Source: Siphonodentalium dalli (lineage: Eukaryota; Mollusca; Scaphopoda; Gadilida; Siphonodentaliidae). From it: a DNA stretch of 64,000 nt. Location of the stretch: positions 199,882,244 through 199,946,243 of the forward strand of contig CP136061.1 in NCBI GenBank assembly GCA_032622095.1. The letters run 5' to 3'. Positions 14,282 through 24,904 of this stretch are shown here, piece after piece (position 1 is the first letter of the stretch; the number at the start of each line of letters is the position of its first letter). Below the pieces are notes generated by a model. That model was not told where the DNA came from and made no database searches. It saw only the letters and a program-made list of their open reading frames with translations. The position numbers and the translations under genes are program-made.

Positions 14282-16464
14282 AACGAGAGGCCGATCACGA
14301 TCGGCAGATGTTTAACCCATACCTTGGCGATACCGATTAGCTATTTTAATAAATCCTTACACCAACCTTTTCACGAGTGCAAAAGTTTCAATAATTGACA
14401 CCTTACTATTAAGGTCACAAGTGGAATCAGACTTATTCCAAGGGCACCTTGCTCACATAAACAGAATAGGAACACGGATGTGGCATTCCATTTCATTAAC
14501 ATATCAAGTCACTTCAACACAGATATGTCTTATAGAGTGATAAAGCTAATTAAGCTCAATCCATAGTCAGAGAGAAGCACCATAGCAGTTAAAGACAAAA
14601 TAGTTAGTTAGTTATTTGCTTATTACACTGGAATGTGAGACATAACATATGATTTTTTTAATATTGTTATTTTTGTTATTATGTTTTGTGTTAGCTGCAT
14701 ATTAAAAATTCTTAGGATCATTTAGATGGGACAAAAGAGTTAATAGTTCCCGATTCAAAAACTAATCAATACCTGACCACTATACAAGTGAGGGATGTAT
14801 AGACCTGGATATAAAATGATTGATAATGATTGGATATAAAATTATTTTATGCAGAATTTTCAGATAGCTAGAGGTAGGATATGAGATTGGTCAGATTGAA
14901 AATATTAGATTCATTACATTGAATAGCATAGTGTATGACTATGGAATGGGGTGGGTTAATTTTCTTCTAAGCTGATCATTGGAAAGATATAATGTACCTA
15001 ACAGCGGAAATATAATTGAAGTTACTGTTAATATATTATCAAAATCATTCAATCGATACCAAAATTTATACAGGTGAAGAATGCATGTTTCATCATTAAC
15101 ATGGATGCAATTATTCATATAGTGATCAAGTGAAAAATATTTAGTTAACAGATTGTGTCAACAGGATTGGTGGAGGATGTTAATATTTTTGAGCAAATAA
15201 ACTAAATGACCCTCACTGTGCAGGTTAGGGGTGTGTTATCATAAACTATGCCAAGAACTATAAACATAATCAATGGAAATATTTGAGTCATAAAATCGGA
15301 TAGAATGGGGTTAATCTTACCCAAAATAATGAACTGATAAACACAACAAGTCTATAAAAAGCATGTCATTGGATTTAGAAACCCATACAATAAGTCAGTC
15401 TCTAATGTCATGAACCTGTTTCAACAAAGGGGTTAAATTAATTTTGTACAGAACACAGAATGGACCAGAGAGTCATCAATCATGGTCTTGTCAATTTTTT
15501 AGAGATGCTAGCAAACTGTGTGTGATAGAGTCTGAGAGTCAGGAGAGAAATTTTATTAGTGTTGAGAGATTTGTTTGATCAGGTGTTCTGCTCCATACAG
15601 ATGAGAACCATGCACTATCACTGTGATATGTGTCTAAAGAGATTTTACTCTGTGAGCCATGGTATTTACCTAATGTCAAGCTAAACAAAACTCATTTCCA
15701 ATAAGACACTGGCTGTGTAATAAGATCGCCTCTTCTAAGCTAACAGTGCCTGCAGGCATTAATTAGATTATCAGCTAATTGAATTTTAAATGGCCATAAC
15801 TCTGTTAAAATATACCAGATCAAACTCAAATTTGAACCTGTTCTGTATTTCGGGGTGAGGACCATATGTACCAAATTTGGTGCTGATCAGATGAAAAATA
15901 TTTAAGTCAACACAGCTTGGATGAATTCTATTTAAAAACAAGAGCAGAAAGGGTTAACTAAACGATACCAAAAACCATAAAGATGAAAAACCTAGGTAAG
16001 AAATATGAGGCATATCAGAAGAAAACAGTTTGACTTAGATGCATCAGATAGCATTTGTGTGCAGGGTTAATTATTTTCTAAACCTATCAACCAATCGATA
16101 CCAAAAACTATTCAGGTGAGGGGTGTGTCATTATAAACCTACATATCAAATATGAAAACAATCGGACAATAAATATTTTGGTTACAGCATCGGATAGCTC
16201 ATGCCTATGTGCGGATGCAAAGTGTTAATAATTTGTAAACCGATCAACCGATCGATACCAAAAACTATACAGGTGAGGAGTGTGTCATCATAAACATGCA
16301 CATAAAATTTTAACAAGATCCGATAAAAAATATTCAAGTAAATGAATCGGATAGCAAGTGTCTACGGAAAGACGGACAGACGGACGGACAGACGGACGGA
16401 CGAACTACGGATGGTTGATCCGGACGTCGGCATTATGTGTACCATACATGGTATGGGTACACAT
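14282..16464. mobile_element. Nested 2.2-kb Helitron-like element
   Basis: Splits the third/fourth unit of the foldback left arm: intact units read GGGAAATCC-AAAAA-GGCGCC, whereas here GGGAAATCCAA and AAAAAGGCGCC are about 2.2 kb apart. No target duplication is apparent. Inside are strongly diverged tandem repeats with the core CGATACCAAAAACTATACAG followed by GTGAGGGGTGTGTCATCATA (near 14770, 15055, 15215, 16105, 16250). A GACGGACA microsatellite (16369-16402) follows, and a hairpin (ATGTGTACCATAC, short loop, GTATGGGTACACAT) forms the right end. Tandem core, ACGG-type microsatellite and terminal hairpin without target duplication is the arrangement of Helitron/Helentron-derived repeats. Classification is inferred. 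Confidence 0.62.
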
Positions 16465-17269
16465 AAAAAGGCGCCGACCGCACCTCCCCTGACTTCCTGA
16501 CCACGGAAATGGACATTATATCATGAGGTGAATACCCATATGCATCCATGGGCGATCGGACAAGTCGCTAGCTGCAGCGGAAGTGAATACATTAACCCAT
16601 ACGCTGCTGCCAAATTCGCTATAAATGTACGCAAAAACGCCGAAATTAACACCAGCCGACCGGACCGCCCCTAGGGGTCCGAGCGAGATGGGGTTTGCAC
16701 TATCGTGTAGAATGGATCCCAATGTACCAAAGTTCCAATCCCCAAGTCGATAGCTCGAGCGGACACGACACTGTTAACCCCTGACTGGCGGCCGTTTCCG
16801 TCAGGTACGGGTTAAAGGCAAGTGCGGCCTTAGTTGTCGAAAATATTCATATTTGTTCCAAACACCGTAAACAGAAAAACATTAAAACGCATACAGTTCC
16901 GTTCATATATACCATGACCATCGCGTAAACAGCATGTTATCATAAAGACCTACTATATTTTAACTAAACAAGAGCCTGATTGTGTTACAGAAGACAGCAC
17001 AATGCTAGTGGCTAATCACACACAAATGACATAAACGCTCTTTATTAGTTCCATATCAGGTATTCACCAACAAAGAACGCTCTTTATGTTTACCATCATA
17101 ATATAAACAAACACCAGAAAAGTAACTGTTTATGCTTTTGTTTAGATAACAATGGTCAAACATATGACCATAACATACTGTTTATGCGATATTTCTTATT
17201 TGTATACGGACAAAGTCTATCTACATTTTGACGTTCTTTCTGTTTGTGGCGGTTTTTAACGGGTTGAGA

Positions 17270-18540
17270 TATTTTCACAGGATACCCACCGCCAAGGCCA
17301 ACCGTGTCTTTAACAGTGCCGTGTCTGCTCGAGCTATCGACTTGGGGATTGGAACTTTGGTACATTCGGGTCCATTCTACGCGATAGTGCAAACCCCATC
17401 TTGCTAGCACCCCAGGGGCGGTCCGGTTGGAGGGTGTTAATTTCGGCGTTTTTGCGTACATTTATAGCGAATTCGGCAGCAGCGTATGGGTTAATTTATT
17501 CACTTCCGCTGCAGCTAGCGAATTGTCCGATCGCCCATGGATGCATATGGGTATTCACTTCATGATATAATGTCCATTTCCGTGGTCAGGCAGTCAGGGG
17601 AGGTGCGGTCGACGCCTTTTTGGATTTCCCGTACTTGGCGGAAACGGCCGCCAGTCAGGGGTTAACAGACTAACAGTGCCGTGTTCGCTCGAGCTATTGA
17701 CTTGGGGATTGGAACTTTGGTACATTCGGGTCCATTCTATAAGACAGTGCAAATCCCATCTCGCTCGGACCCCTAGTGGCGGTCCGGTCGGCGGGTGTTA
17801 ATTTCGGCGTTTTTGCGTACATTTATAGCGAATTTGGCAGCAGCGTATGGGTTAATTTATTCACTTCCGCTGCAGCTAGCGACTTATCCGATCGCCCATG
17901 GATGCATATGGGTATTCAATTCATGATATAATGTCCATTTCCGTGGTCAGGCAGTCAGGGGAGGAGCGGTCGGCGCCTTTTTCGATTTCCCGTACCTGGT
18001 GGTAACGGCCGCCAGTCAGGGGTTAACAGTGCCATGTCCACTCGAGCTATCGACTTGTCGATTGGAACTTTGGTACATTCGGGTTCATTCTACACGATAT
18101 TGCAAACCCTATTTCGCTCGGGCCCCTAGGGGCGGTCCGGTCGGCTGGTGTTAATTTCGGCGTTTTTGCGTACATTTATAGCGAATTCGGCAGCAGCGCA
18201 TGGGTTAATTTATACACTTCCGCTGCAGCTAGCGAATTGTCCGATCGCCCATGGATGCATATGGGTATTCACTTCATGATATAATTTCCACTTCCGTGGT
18301 CAGGCAGTCAGGGGAGGTGCGGTCGGCGCCTTTTTGGATTTCCCGTACCTGGCGGAAACGGCCGCCAGTCAGGGGTTAACAGTGCCGTGTCCGCTCGAGC
18401 TATCGACTTGGGGATTGGAACTTTGGTACATTCGGGTCCATTCTACACGATAGTGCAAACCCCATCTCGCTCGGAACCCTGGGGGCGGTCCGGTCGGGTG
18501 CGGTCGGGTGCGGTCGGGTGCGATCGGGTGCGGTCGGGTT
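17270..18540. repeat. Foldback right arm, inverted 352-bp units
   Basis: Four units in reverse orientation to the left arm (GGCGGTCCGG marks near 17413, 17777, 18129 and 18485), ending in decamers GTGCGGTCGG and the inverted terminus. Divergence between arms is low, so the insertion is fairly recent. Confidence 0.92.
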
Positions 18541-18552
18541 TTAGTAGGACCC

Positions 18553-19060
18553 GGTAAAACGAATAGACGGTTAGTGGTACTCGGAGAACAACAGAAGATT
18601 GTGGGTTTTTAAAAAACTCAACGAGTGCGGGAAACTGGATCGTGTGAAAGTCTTAAGTGTTGGTGATATCAATCGCAAACAAAGGTCGCTCCTGGGTGAT
18701 GGCTTGAGTGTCCGCGTACGTGGACCCGGGGAGTCTTACACCAGAGGAATGATATGGCGGAATAACAATGCGAGGAGTTATTGTACAAGGGATGATGTGA
18801 CTTTGGTACCATATTTGTCGCCATACGAGAACATGCTATGCGACGATAACGATTACGCTACTACATATATAGGACAGTATAATATATCAAGAATGGGTCC
18901 GAGTCACCAAAAGAATCATCAAAGCTACAGTGGTGCATGATCGGTGGAGAAAATGGTGGAGTGAGTCACAGAAAGACTCATCATAAGCAGCTAAAGATAC
19001 AGTGGTGCAAGATCGGCCGAGAAAACGGTGGAGAAAATGGTGGAGTTGATACAATATGGC
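18553..19060 (+). pseudogene. SEIRFTHDSI-family gene, copy A, 3' part (nonsense mutation)
   Basis: Continuation of copy A past the foldback insertion, homologous to 20907-21400. Beside the insertion the frame carries a stop: GAC-GGT-TAG-TGG where copy B has GAC-GGT-GAG-TGG, so a Glu codon became TAG. The downstream frame still reads ENNRRLWVFKKLNECGKLDR, then DGLSVRVRGPGESYTRGMIW. From about 18895 a 70-bp motif (GAGTCACC...GGTGGAGAAAATGGTGG) is repeated imperfectly and the frame decays. Insertion plus nonsense mutation make copy A a pseudogene. Confidence 0.85.
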
Positions 19061-19960
19061 AGAGGATGTATGTTTTGATGAGTATGTGCATTGGAAATCG
19101 TGGTAATAGTAGTATATTTCGGACAATAGTAACCGCACATTTCCGAAACTTTACTGGTTTTAAATTGGCTGTTAGGGGGTGCAAACTAATTGATGTTTTT
19201 CTTCACTGTTAATGTTAGAAACAGGTTCGAATCCCACATTCCTAAATTTGCTAGCATTTGAGGTGGTATTAAATTGTTGCTCTGTCGTGTTATTCGGTCA
19301 GAATGTTGTTAATGCATGTAACGCCACCGGAGTGTATATTTGACGGATCTAAATACACAGGAGTAAGTTACTTCGCATGGTCACCCTCAAAATCGGTTGA
19401 ATTTACCTCAATACAAACAACCATTTTTGACAGTGCAGATGAATATTTATGACGGTGTAGAATGTTGCCTGGTTACTGCGAATAGTAATCAATAATGATG
19501 GTGTAGATGATATCTAGACATGATGGTGTTGAGGAAATTCATGATATACTAATAAAAATGGCCATAATCGAAAGCTGTCAAAACCATTGCTGAGCTATCT
19601 TATACTTGGCATGGCATGTTATATGTATACTGTTCATATGAAACAACGGTAGATTTGTTTTAAATTGAAAATAGCAACTCTAGACATATACAATAGCTAT
19701 ATTGATATGAAATTCACATAATACAATGATCAAGCTATACGACCAATTGGAGGGGATTTCGAAACGGCGGGTGATCAGGATTTTTAACATTACACTAATG
19801 AGCTGTTAAATTAGTGTATTTAATAAGTGACAAAATGTATATGTACTATAATTAATTATTCATTTGTAGAGGGTGATCTAGTTGGGCTGAAAACACGTTC
19901 AGTAACTATAATTTAAGACATATAATTTATTACTAATACGCGTGTTTCGGCGTCGACCAC
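19061..19960. other. No gene recognised
   Basis: AT-rich sequence with only short frames. A GGTTCGAATCC motif at 19224 resembles a tRNA B box, but no paired A box or cloverleaf is evident. Confidence 0.45.
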
Positions 19961-19964
19961 CTTA

Positions 19965-20275
19965 CCAGTTAGTTAGAAACGCCTAGTGCGGATAACGAAC
20001 TTCTGTACCACGTCGAAAATTTTGATGTTCAAATCATCAGGGAGTTCGCGCGACCCACACAAAACTACATCAGTTGATATTCTAATTGATGGCAGATGAA
20101 CTAACATTTCAGTTCTTGCTTGAGTTTATAATGGACATTTCATCAGAAAATGATATGCAGATTCAATCTCAAAGCCACTACATGGATACATCGGGCACTC
20201 TTTAAGGGGATTTGTGACAAGGTCTCTGTTCAAGTTTTGCATCCCAATATAATCCTAGAATGATAGACTTGAGCT
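19965..20275 (-). pseudogene. LINE ORF2 C-terminal fragment
   Basis: Minus-strand reading gives LKECPMYPCSGFEIESAYHF, then LMKCPL, a stop, and TQARTEMLVHLPSIRIS, with a final IKIFDVVQKFVIRT. The cysteine/histidine pattern C..YPC..FE.ESAYHFL..CP is the zinc-knuckle-like tail found at the C-terminus of many CR1/Jockey/I-type LINE proteins. It resembles the plus-strand fragment at 29.1 kb and is likely the same family. Broken by at least one stop. Confidence 0.7.
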
Positions 20276-20299
20276 TTAAGAATAATTATGACCACGTGG

Positions 20300-21590
20300 T
20301 TTGCATTGATCACGTCATGAGGCTACGCATAATTGACGCTAGTGAAACAAGTCACCATTTTTTTCACTTCACGTTCCGAGAATGTACATGCAGATATATG
20401 GTAAATAAATGATATATTGTCGTAAGTAATTGAGGGAACTATTCATTTCGTTGTCCATGTTGTCCATCTATTTTTTCAGCAAAATCTCTTCTATAATGTG
20501 GTGTTTCCTCAACGTATTATGAATTCGATACTGTCGCACTGACTGTCATTGTATTGTATTATGTGCTGTACATAAAAGTTTCGAATTCAATTCATTCATC
20601 CAGAGAGTGGTTGAATTGTGCTGAACAAATACCCCATGTGAACTAGACAACGGAGCTAAGTAATGGTTAGCGCACAAGAATAGTAAGCGACGTAGATTCA
20701 CATGGTTGTTTGTATTGATCCATGCATACATGTTTTTCACCATGAACTGTGGGCTAAATTCAACTACTGTTATGCTTGATCCATCGGAAATAAGATTCAC
20801 ACACGATTCCATAAATCATCGATTCCGTTGTGGTATTTCTATAGAGGAAACTCTGGACGAACTGAAAAGTGGAAAGCTTCTAATAGCCGATATACCTCTA
20901 ATAAAGGTAAAACGAATAGACGGTGAGTGGTACTCGGAGAACAACAGAAGATTGTGGGTTTTTAAAAAAACTCAACGAGTGCGTGAAACTGGATCGTGTG
21001 ATAGTCTTAAGTGTGAGTGATATCAGTCGCAAACAATGGTCGCTCCTGGATGATGGTTTCAGTGTCCGCGTACGTGGACCCGGGGAGTCTTACATCAGAG
21101 GAATGATATGGCGGAATAACAATGCGAGGAGTTATTGTACACGGGATGATGTGACTTTGGTACCATATTTGTCGCCATACGAGAACATGCTATGCGACGA
21201 TAACGATTACGCTACAACATATATAGGACAGTATAATAGATCAAGAATTATAAGGGGGTCCGAGTCGCCAAAATACTCACCAGAAGCAGCTATAGCTACA
21301 GTGGGGCATGTTCGGTGGAGAGAACGGTGGAGAAAATTGTTTAGTGAGTCACCAATAGACTCATCAGAAGCAGCTAAAGAATTGAAAACGACATCGATGA
21401 AGACTTCGGAATGAGTGATCTATCTATGTATGATGACGTTGAGGAGCAGGACAGCGCAGGATTCGGTCCCATTCCTAAGAAACTCAGGACATCTACGCCC
21501 CTCAAAGATAATATGAGAACCACAAGCAAGACTAGTGTTATAGTGTCGCCAACATCTGTCTCCACCAGAAGTCCGTGTTCTAGATGACTT
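20300..21590 (+). repeat. Segmental duplication, copy B
   Basis: Direct paralogue of 12270-13349 joined to 18553-18960. It shows the uninterrupted state of the locus: AAAGGTAAAACGAATAGAC at 20903-20921 spans the site where copy A carries 5.2 kb of transposon. Confidence 0.9.
20706..21587 (+). pseudogene. SEIRFTHDSI-family gene, copy B (frameshifted)
   Basis: Starts at ATG 20706 with a longer N-terminus than copy A (MFVLIHAYMFFTMNCGLNST), then VMLDPSEIRFTHDSINHRFR, CGISIEETLDELKSGKLLIA, DIPLIKVKRIDGEWYSENNR and RLWVFKK. At 20964-20970 a run of seven A (six in copy A) shifts the frame. The next segment (to 21414) reads LNECVKLDRV..., DDGFSVRVRGPGESYIRGMI, matching copies A and C. Near 21375 coding character moves back to the first frame, giving an acidic, then Ser/Thr-rich tail (ENDIDEDFGMSDLSMYDD ... 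TSVSTRSPCSR) ending TGA at 21585-21587. Two frame changes suggest a pseudogene; a homopolymer assembly error could explain the first. Confidence 0.8.
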
Positions 21591-21849
21591 AGTTCTGCAA
21601 ATACCTATTGTGATTCGCGAATTACAAACCGCCGGCCATCTTACTAATTGGATAGCTTTCTGCTTCCGCAGAGCTTTGACCTGTAGCAAAAAAACAACAG
21701 GGCGGGGCTGGATTGGTCCAATATGGTCGTGAATCACTAACAAGGCTTATATGTACTGGATGTCTATATATAGACGCTAAACTCCATACGGATGCCAGTA
21801 TGTGACCAGGGAAGTGACAGTTTTCAATATCGTACCTTTTTATTAGAGG

Positions 21850-22000
21850 TATATTTTCCCAATGTTCATTTCGGTCCTAAATTAGTGTTTCTCTGGCTTC
21901 GGAAGTTAACAAAATATCAGACTTGAGTCGAGGACCCCACCCACCAAAGCTCAGAGTGATCAGATATCGAGTTTTGATATCTTTTGTTTTCAACACCTGG
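21850..22000. mobile_element. Partial TTAA-type MITE copy
   Basis: Contains GAGTCGAGGACCCCACCCAC and CAAAGCTCAGAGTGATCAGA, the subterminal block of the MITE family described at 22003, immediately beside the full copy. No own termini were found. Confidence 0.6.
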
Positions 22001-22002
22001 GT

Positions 22003-22434
22003 AGGTACTCAATCCGATCAGACGCTCCTAAATTACTATTTCTTTGGTTTCGGGGTAAAATATATTTGACTCGAGCTCAGAGTGATCAGATATCGATCGT
22101 TGAAGTTAGTTATTTCTCGAGATGTGTAATAATATGTGGACAGAAACACGTGGTCAACGGAGGGTCTCGGAAAAAATTGCGGATGAAGATGGATAACTCT
22201 AAGTCAAGTGGTAATACGGTACATTTTTGTGATACTTTAGTGATAATACGGCCATATTTTGTTGAACAAAATGTTGATAAACAACAAGTTTTGGGAAATT
22301 TGATACTATAGTTGACAGTGATTAGCATTATGTTGTTGCAATACATCGATTTTGATAATTAAGCGTATTTTGAAGAAATGTTGTCGCTGTTGTATCTTGA
22401 TGGAATGGGGACCGTCTGATCGGATTGAGTACCT
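22003..22434. mobile_element. TTAA-type MITE, copy 1
   Basis: Inverted ends AGGTACTCAATCCGATCAGA (left) and its complement at 22415-22434, about 22 bp. TTAA follows on the right; the left flank is altered (GGGT). The interior has TCAGAGTGATCAGATATCGA. No transposase frame; the short frame at 22066-22311 is an artefact. Confidence 0.8.
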
Positions 22435-23546
22435 TTAAAAAGAACTACCGTACGGAATTTATCTAACTGCATGCAGTTCATCGACACACTCAACTGATAA
22501 TTATTGCCTACAAAATTGCGATTAGAGTATATTTGAGAAAAATCAATGTGCTCCAAGGATCAATGTAAATGACTAAAATTCATGTTGACATTGTGTATCA
22601 AACTGGAAAACCGTTCTATCGTTACTTCCTTGTCAACAGAGGTTACTATTCTCGCATGGACAAATAACATCCAACGGAAACACATTATCGCGTACCGAAA
22701 ATGATAGTGACGCTGGGGAAACTTGAAAAATATTACGTCACAAACATGGCGGTATCGAGAATGCACTTATTTCCGAAAACACACGAGCGCTGCCGGCATC
22801 ATATCACTCGGAACATCGGTTGATTAGAAAAATTTAACCGGAACAGCGAAACGATATCAAAATTACGCAAAAATATAACTAACAAAACGCGTTTTTTAGC
22901 GCTATATCGACGAATTAGCTCGGGAATAGTTTGAATATGCATGTTTTGAGACCCCTTTTCTCGAATTACGTGTACATAAATTTTAGGGTTCGAATGAGCC
23001 ATGTCCGTTTAAGCATGATGTCGCTCGACGTTCTATTCGTCCAAATGAGTCTGACGAAACCCAACAAACCGTTTACATATCGCGGGTGGTTGACCTACAA
23101 TAAATAACAGTTTACTTGGTAAGTTGGCGAGTTTGTTGGATCACTCTCACAAGTCAATTGAAGAAGATATGAACCTGCATTGGATTTATATCAATTAACA
23201 TGGCCCGTATGAATGTATCAGCTTAGTTCTATGATATTGCATGGGGATGGTCATGATTAGGTAACATTTCGAGCGACCATTCAACTGGTAAACTCGTTGG
23301 GCAAGCTAGTGAAATTTCTCGTTAAAGATAATTCTATATCACTGCGTGTTGAGTAGAAATCGACCGCCTGAGCATGTGACATGAGTTAATGAGCCATGTA
23401 GACTCATTGAGCAAGGGAAACGACAAGCGACACATATACATGCCGGACAAATTTGCACTAAATATCACAATAGTAAGGCAGCACACATATAATGTATGAC
23501 ATCGCTACCGTGGCACGCGTGACACAAGCCACCTTTATCAGGACTA
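22435..23546. other. No gene recognised
   Basis: AT-rich sequence. The segment near 22980-23010 (TTCGAATGAGCCATGTCCGTTTAA) has an inverted relative at 27300-27325 (TTAAACGGACACGGCTCATT), so it probably includes ends of another short repeat family. Confidence 0.4.
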
Positions 23547-23968
23547 AGGGTACGTTCTCACGCTGGAAAGTTAGCACGGTATTTTTTGTAGGCATTTCGT
23601 CATAGAAAACCACATGGTTCTAGAATATGAACGGAAACGTGCATATAACATGCATCTTTACCACAGCAAAAAAAATGAGAAGTAAACTTTCTGTAGTTCC
23701 ACTTGTAACGGTGCTAATGGAATTTGCTTTCAAATAACTGCTTGAATTATTCTTGCGAGATAATTGCATGATTTTACCGACAAATTCCTATAGCATGGCT
23801 ACAGGTGGAACTACAGACATTTTACTTCGCATGTGGTTAGCTGTGGCACAGCTGCACTTTATGTGCGTGTTTCCGTTCATATTCTGGAACTATATATATC
23901 GTTTTCTACGACCAAATTCCTGCAGACCATATATAACGTGCAAACTTGCCAGTGTATGAACGTACCCT
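23547..23968. mobile_element. MITE with AGGGTACGTTC termini
   Basis: About 420 bp with imperfect inverted ends: AGGGTACGTTCTCACGCTGG at left and complement AGGGTACGTTCATACACTGG at right. The arms also pair internally (TTTCTGTAGTTCCACTTGTA against ACAGGTGGAACTACAGACAT). A degenerate relative, split by other insertions, lies at 28010-29610. TA precedes the left end; the right flank reads AA. Confidence 0.75.
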
Positions 23969-24904
23969 AACTGAATCGCCCGCGCGCGTGTCGTAAACCA
24001 ATATAAGTCCGAGTCATGCACCGATATAACATCGAACCAACGTGAACAATTTTAATTTATTTTGGGCCAATAAATATAAAGTAATGTTGCACAACGATCG
24101 ATAGTACTTCTGTACTATATTTGTAAGTCTTTCATAATATGTAGAGGTGATCCATTACACAGCAATACATAACGCAATTATTTATCCTTGTGTGGCAACT
24201 GCCATGCATTCAATTGAGTGTGTGTAAATGCGTTTTGTTGCTGTGTATATATTATACATTGCAGTTCTTTGTTATTTATTACGCGACGGGAGGTGGAGGT
24301 AATTCTTGGAAAAGACTCGGTGTCGATACATGACGATATATATTAATAGCCTACTTTCGTTTTCATTGTATCAGATATGACAGATATAAAGCTTATACGT
24401 TTTATTGATATACATGTGTAGCATGCAAACATTTGAGGGTATGTGTTATGCACCGCATATATTATATAGTACGTATGGTGGTACAAATATACATTTTGGA
24501 TGCGGAATTGTAAGATAATTGTAATTCCATTTACAAAATTTCTCCCAAATACTCATAACAACGTACCAAATGTTGTTTTTAAATTAAAAAAGGCCGTTCT
24601 TTTCTTAACAACATCTTTTTCCACACCAACATCACTCACATCAACAGGACCCTCCAACATCGTTGCATAATAGTAGGTCCACATTTGATATGGGTCTGCT
24701 ATATATATAGATGTTCGTCTGTCGCTTCCGAGTCTTCCGACTTTTTTAGACCAGACCATGCAGAATGTGCATGTTAAATAGCAACATAAACTTTCGGTTT
24801 CGATTGGAAATTCCACATGGCGTAATCGCTTTAACAATAGTTTCACATTGTCATTTAAAAATAAAGATCAAGAGACTTGGTCTGAAATTTTCAGTATTCT
24901 CGCC
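23969..24904 (+). promoter_or_regulatory. Upstream region of the intact SEIRYTQDSI-family gene
   Basis: No gene of its own. TTTCGATTGGAAATTCCACA at 24798 has a match in duplicated copy A (13039, TTCGATTGGAAATTCCTCAT), so part of the upstream region travels with the gene. The in-frame sequence 24848-24904 lacks an ATG and may be untranslated or belong to an upstream exon. Confidence 0.4.

Larger units (their letters stand above)
13350..18552. mobile_element. 5.2-kb foldback transposon with 8-bp target duplication
   Basis: An insertion in gene copy A, flanked by an 8-bp direct repeat, GGTAAAAC, at 13342-13349 and 18553-18560. The homologous site in copy B (20907-20914) has this octamer once: an empty site inside the window. 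The ends are inverted repeats (GGTCCTACTAAAACCCGACC at the left, its complement at the right; the outermost base differs), each followed by tandem CCCGACCGCA decamers. Behind each end are four copies of a roughly 352-bp unit, direct in the left arm and inverted in the right. The centre (16815-17270) is unique and has no transposase frame, so the element is non-autonomous. The 8-bp duplication fits hAT or P-type transposases; the superfamily is not settled. Confidence 0.9.

Noticed and set aside
19190-19260. tRNA gene or tRNA-derived SINE
   Set aside because: A B-box-like GGTTCGAATCC is present, but no A box, acceptor stem or cloverleaf could be drawn.
24848-24904. N-terminal extension of the intact family gene
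   Set aside because: It would need TTG as start codon, not expected in an animal nuclear gene; the first in-frame ATG is 24905.
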